Of a DNA stretch of 64,000 bases, positions 60,809-64,000 are shown piece after piece. A program made the position numbers and the translations under genes. Source of the DNA: JAJCYK01 sp965224285 (GTDB lineage: Bacteria; Bacteroidota; Bacteroidia; Cytophagales; Cyclobacteriaceae); the NCBI GenBank assembly GCA_965224285.1, contig OZ245043.1, forward strand, positions 3,968,001 to 4,032,000. The letters are read 5' to 3'. The notes beneath the pieces are model-generated. The model saw nothing but the letters and a program-made list of their open reading frames with translations, was not told the origin of the DNA and searched no databases. Positions within the stretch are counted from its first letter, which is position 1. Each line of letters starts with the position of its first letter.

Positions 60809-61216
60809 ATGGATATAATACTTAAAATGCAGCTGAATGTCCTTATTCACCTGGCCAAGGTGGATGGAGAAATATCCTCCAGTGAACGGGAAATGTTAGA
60901 GCAGATCTCTGGAAATCACGGAGTATCAGGGGAAGAACTGGACCACATGATTCAGTATCCCAAGCCCATGGAATCATTGGGCGCTCTGAGTAATGACCTG
61001 AAATTTGACTACCTATACAGTATCGTTCAATTGATGAATGTGGACGGTGAAATAGACGACCGTGAACTTCATTTTTGTCAAAACCTGGCACTGCGGTTGG
61101 GGTATTATAAAGAAGTAATTGAAGCTTTATGGGAGGAGATAATCAGCGATAAAGACCTGCAGCATGATAAGGAAGCCTTAAAAAGGATTGTGCAGAGATT
61201 TAACCCTTATATATAG
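60809..61216 (+). CDS. TerB-like protein (TerB/DjlA N-terminal fold)
   Basis: 135-residue helical cytosolic protein. It has the paired acidic motif of TerB-type domains: LAKVDGEISSSEREMLEQIS (residues about 14-33) and LMNVDGEIDDRELHFCQNLA (about 73-92), resembling EF-like metal-binding turns (DGEI). TerB domains bind Ca2+ and are linked to tellurite resistance or membrane-associated chaperones. It pairs with a second TerB-like gene, convergent and 30 bases away. Confidence 0.78.
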   Translation: MDIILKMQLNVLIHLAKVDGEISSSEREMLEQISGNHGVSGEELDHMIQYPKPMESLGALSNDLKFDYLYSIVQLMNVDGEIDDRELHFCQNLALRLGYYKEVIEALWEEIISDKDLQHDKEALKRIVQRFNPYI

Positions 61217-61246
61217 GCGAGCGGCTCAAATCAACCACCCATACAG

Positions 61247-61660
61247 TTAACGGTCAATCAGCATTTCTTCAAACTTGGAAAAGGTGTGGGTAGGAGAGAT
61301 GCCACAGCTAAGGTGGTAATTGATGTGATCAATCAGATCATCGATCACGGCAGGGGCAAAATCCAATTGCCTGACCAGCTGCCGACAAATAGCTAATTCA
61401 CGGGGATCTATTTTGCCATCAATCATCATCATCCATACAAAATCAAATATCATGCGAAATCGCAAATAGTAGTTATCCGGAATTACCATTTCTATTGACT
61501 CTGGAGAATCTTTGATGGATTCAAGTTCCTGATCTGACAGACCTAGCTTTTTGGCCGTGTAGTGCAGGTAATCTTCTTCCCTCTGGTCAATGTGAGTATC
61601 GGCCAGTGCTATGGAAAGTAATTGCTTAAGGTAACCCTTATTTTGTTGATTCTGGTTCAT
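61247..61660 (-). CDS. TerB-like protein, second copy
   Basis: 137 residues from the ATG ending at 61660 (MNQNQQNKGYLKQLLSIAL). A longer ORF to 61735 would start inside the gap and lacks a good reason. TerB motifs: ADTHIDQREEDYLHYTAKKL and MMIDGKIDPRELAICRQLVR, each an acidic turn followed by a helix. It is a paralogue of the gene at 60.8-61.2 kb and runs toward it. Function unknown. Confidence 0.76.
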   Translation of the reverse strand: MNQNQQNKGYLKQLLSIALADTHIDQREEDYLHYTAKKLGLSDQELESIKDSPESIEMVIPDNYYLRFRMIFDFVWMMMIDGKIDPRELAICRQLVRQLDFAPAVIDDLIDHINYHLSCGISPTHTFSKFEEMLIDR

Positions 61661-61811
61661 CTTATCTAAAACCAATGGCAAATTACGTAAGACAATGACC
61701 CCACCCCAACCAAAAGGGCCTGCTTCATATCGCATGTAATAAAATATGTACTCCTCAAAAACTGTTATCTTGAAATTATTAAGGAGCTAAATTTGTTGGA
61801 TAAATGAACGA

Positions 61812-62753
61812 ATGCCTTTAAAAATGAAGAATATTTTCGATACCGCTAAAATACTGATGTGGCTAAGCCTGGTGCCCATGAGTTGTGGAACGGGATTAGC
61901 CGGCAAGGATAATCTTCCACCGGAAGGTTTGAGTCAAAAATTTAAAGATTACTGGTTTCAGGGAGAGGCTGAAGTATCAAGCTATCAGCTCGAACAGGCC
62001 AGATATGGTGAAATACGTCAAGGCAGTGCAGTGTTGGTATTTGTCACTGAGGATTTTTCCCAAGAGAAACAAGTCAAGCTGGATAAGCCGCAGGATGCTG
62101 GTTCTGATGTCGTAAAAGTGATGAAGTTAAATTTAACTAAAAAGTTCAACACCGGGATTTACCCCTATTCAATGATGCAATCGGTTTTTACCCCACTTGA
62201 GCTGCAGACTTTGCCATATAGTCTTAAGGTTACTACATCTTCTCAGGAGTGGTGCGGACATACCTTCAGCCAACTAAATTTAAAATCCGGAGGCTATCAG
62301 GTTCAATCATTCAGTTATTTTGAAACGGAGGGTGATCAGGAGATAAAGCTAAAAGGGGCCATTTTAGAAGATGAGATTTGGAACTTGATCAGAATTAATC
62401 CGGGCAGGCTTCCCACGGGAAAAATTGACATTATTCCCGGGACTATGACCCAGAGATTGCGTCACACTGAGCTCCGAGTCTCAGAGGTGCTAGCCGAAAT
62501 GAGCGAGGTAAATCCAGAAGAAATGGCATATAGTTTGAATTTTTCATCTGAGCAGCGCTCCTTGACTATATTTTTTGAAAAATCCTTCCCCCATAAGATC
62601 CTTGGTTGGGAGGAAAGCTATCCGGATGGTTTTGGCCCTGATCCCAAGATGCTGACCACCAGGGCTACCTTAGATAAAACCCTGATCACGGATTATTGGA
62701 CTAAAAATGCCAATGCGGATGCTCACATGAGAGAACAATTGAACTTGAAATGA
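61812..62753 (+). CDS. Bacteroidota lipoprotein of unknown function (often misnamed Maf)
   Basis: 313-residue protein with an export signal ending in VPMSC (Cys24). It contains KFKDYWFQGEAEVSSYQLEQ, ARYGEIRQGSAVLVFVTEDF, LNLTKKFNTGIYPYSMMQS and SSQEWCGHTFSQLNLKSGG. These segments match, as I remember, Bacteroidota proteins labelled septum formation inhibitor Maf, but nothing here resembles the Maf nucleotide pyrophosphatase, so I treat that label as wrong. Its stop and the stop of the DUF5916 gene form a single TGATCA palindrome. Confidence 0.75.
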   Translation: MPLKMKNIFDTAKILMWLSLVPMSCGTGLAGKDNLPPEGLSQKFKDYWFQGEAEVSSYQLEQARYGEIRQGSAVLVFVTEDFSQEKQVKLDKPQDAGSDVVKVMKLNLTKKFNTGIYPYSMMQSVFTPLELQTLPYSLKVTTSSQEWCGHTFSQLNLKSGGYQVQSFSYFETEGDQEIKLKGAILEDEIWNLIRINPGRLPTGKIDIIPGTMTQRLRHTELRVSEVLAEMSEVNPEEMAYSLNFSSEQRSLTIFFEKSFPHKILGWEESYPDGFGPDPKMLTTRATLDKTLITDYWTKNANADAHMREQLNLK

Positions 62754-64000
62754 TCAAACATTCAGCCAGTAGCTCAACTTGATCACCAAGGCCCTGTTCT
62801 TCACCTGTAAGCTTTCCGGTAAATAGTTATCGGTGTATACAATAAACAGGTCGCTAACCGGTGCATACCTCCATTGGAACCTCGAATTGATATTGAGGTT
62901 CTCCTGTTGGTTATTATACTGCACAAAGGTGGTGAGAAAGAGCCGGTCTGTGAAGGTCAAGTCGATTTTCGGGCCTATTAGGAAAAGGTCGGTGTCATTA
63001 AAAGGTTGCGGTAATTCAATGTGATTATAGCTGAAATTCAGGCCAATGCCGCCATAAGGCTGGTATCGGTAATTACTTTCCAATTCCACTTCAAACCGAT
63101 TTCCATTATAAAATCCTCCAAAAGAAGAATTAACGGCAAAATTGAAAAGCTTCCGGTTGTCGGATTCATAGCCAATGCCGCCTCTCCACCACTGCACTTC
63201 GGTTCCAACAGGCAGTTCAGTGCCGTCGCTACCTGATGGATCGAAGGGGTCTTTTAGTTTAATCCAGGTATTTTCCAAGCTAAATTGCACCTCACTGCGA
63301 TTGGTAAAATTGATTTCGTGCTCGATACTAAATTCCCGGTCGGTAAGGTTAAAATCACTGTCGGCAATGTAAGAGAGCCTTACTTCAGGCTGATGGGTTA
63401 CCACCTTGGGGTCCCTGGGATATAGGGTTCCCTGCACATTTACAGTAGCTCGTCTTAAATCCGTGCGTCTCACAAAACCTACATCCGCCTGGTAATTCTT
63501 CCCTATCAATTCATGCAGCCAAAACACCCGAATATTTCTGGAAGCGTACCTGATAAATAGCCCATGAGTATAATTTTCTTTTTCATCACCTGGGGCATCA
63601 GACCGATGGTAGAAGCTACTACCTTCCCAACGGTTATCGGAGGTATAAAGATTATAATCAAATCCAAAAACCCGATTATATCGTTGACTACTCAGGGAGT
63701 CGGATGAACGGTAGTCAGTGGCCTGGCGGTTGACTAATATCCCTCCAAAATTTGAACGTCCGAAAACCTGACGTTGAAAAGTGGCCACGGTATAATTCTG
63801 GGCGTTGAGTTCTCTGGAGCGGTCAGCAGAGGTTTGCATATTAAGCAGGCCGATCCTCCATTCTCGATTGATCTTCCCACTGAGCCTGGCACCGTATTGT
63901 ATAGGAACTAGAAAGTTAGTGCCGGTAGAATCTTCAGCAATCCCTATCCTGCGGGAGAAAAAGGGACGATTAGAGCGGAATCCGGGTTCTTCAAACAAAT
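62754..64000 (-). CDS. DUF5916 outer-membrane protein, C-terminal part
   Basis: The 3' part (414 or more residues) of a large outer-membrane protein; the N-terminus lies beyond the right edge. The visible chain has repeated amphipathic beta strands typical of a barrel (FQWRYAPVSDLFIVYTDNYL, IGLLNMQTSADRSRELNAQN) and ends in ALVIKLSYWLNV, an outer-membrane C-terminal signature. FFSRRIGIAEDSTGTNFLVP and YGARLSGKINREWRIGLLNM are characteristic of DUF5916, which is often joined to a carbohydrate-binding CBM9-like domain. Role unknown. Confidence 0.85.
   Translation of the reverse strand, partial: LFEEPGFRSNRPFFSRRIGIAEDSTGTNFLVPIQYGARLSGKINREWRIGLLNMQTSADRSRELNAQNYTVATFQRQVFGRSNFGGILVNRQATDYRSSDSLSSQRYNRVFGFDYNLYTSDNRWEGSSFYHRSDAPGDEKENYTHGLFIRYASRNIRVFWLHELIGKNYQADVGFVRRTDLRRATVNVQGTLYPRDPKVVTHQPEVRLSYIADSDFNLTDREFSIEHEINFTNRSEVQFSLENTWIKLKDPFDPSGSDGTELPVGTEVQWWRGGIGYESDNRKLFNFAVNSSFGGFYNGNRFEVELESNYRYQPYGGIGLNFSYNHIELPQPFNDTDLFLIGPKIDLTFTDRLFLTTFVQYNNQQENLNINSRFQWRYAPVSDLFIVYTDNYLPESLQVKNRALVIKLSYWLNV

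Noticed and set aside
61812..62753. Calling the 313-residue protein a Maf septum-formation inhibitor
   Set aside because: The sequence has an export signal and no Maf nucleotide-binding motif; the name seems to be a propagated label.
1..64000. tRNA, rRNA, CRISPR, insertion sequences and phage genes
   Set aside because: I looked in the gaps for cloverleaf arms with GGTTC-type loops, spaced repeats, transposase motifs and integrase motifs and found none.

Overview
The window looks like a continuous stretch of chromosome from a member of the Bacteroidota, most likely a Cytophagales-type marine or soil bacterium. This is inferred from gene content: DUF4332, DUF2911, DUF5916, DUF4407 and DUF2007 proteins, BatD, a long-form HisG, a fused HisB, a class I HMG-CoA reductase and a Nfu scaffold. 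It also fits the many short lipoproteins and several -7 elements that match the Bacteroidota consensus TAnnTTTG. I see no rRNA, tRNA, CRISPR array, insertion sequence, phage gene or recognisable defence locus. Gene density is very high, many convergent pairs overlap or abut at their stop codons, and no gene-free stretch exceeds 300 bases.

Layout. 1-7.0 kb: dnaK (cut by the left edge), prfC, a PepSY-like secreted protein, an RluA-type pseudouridine synthase, a DUF4332 helix-hairpin-helix protein, dodecin and a HerA-like ATPase. 7.1-11.1 kb: a minus-strand run of psd, glutamate dehydrogenase, cdsA and a CPBP protease fused to DUF2007, which joins phospholipid synthesis to glutamate metabolism. 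11.1-19.7 kb: dusB, terC, a CBS protein, nfuA, then a minus-strand batD-aroC-gltP run, a small conserved protein and queG. 19.8-26.8 kb: a complete, tightly coupled histidine operon hisG-D-C-B-H-A-F-IE. It is preceded by a 12-codon ORF with four histidine codons, a candidate attenuation leader. 26.8-30.5 kb: ruvB, an ApbE-like flavin transferase, a methyltransferase and a ZIP transporter.

30.5-36.2 kb: a nutrient block with a two-subunit acetate-type Na+ symporter (DUF4212 + SSS), acetyl-CoA synthetase, ammonium transporter and a PII protein whose T-loop lacks the usual uridylylation tyrosine. 36.2-45.1 kb: a TPR lipoprotein, small lipoproteins, DUF2911, a coupled glpQ-like / threonine aldolase / rarA operon, and DUF4407. 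45.2-54.6 kb: penicillin acylase-type hydrolase, HMG-CoA reductase with an extra N-terminal domain, a single-unit DUF445 protein, an ABC1/UbiB kinase, a phasin-like protein and a PlsC-like acyltransferase separated by an 18-bp perfect palindrome, and tryptophan 2,3-dioxygenase. 54.6-56.0 kb: a CusF-like copper-binding protein beside two related cysteine-rich secreted proteins, a candidate uncharacterised metal-handling module. 56-64 kb: DUF819 transporter, a second GDPD, GNAT, a Zn-protease-like lipoprotein, a tandem-duplicated DUF445 protein, two TerB-like proteins, a Bacteroidota lipoprotein of unknown function, and a DUF5916 outer-membrane protein cut by the right edge.

Most of the window is housekeeping. 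The observations I rate highest are the histidine leader ORF, the 18-bp palindrome between the phasin-like and acyltransferase genes, the paralogous cysteine-rich pair with an intrinsic terminator inside the nominal N-terminus of the second gene, the tandem-duplicated DUF445 architecture, and the altered PII T-loop.
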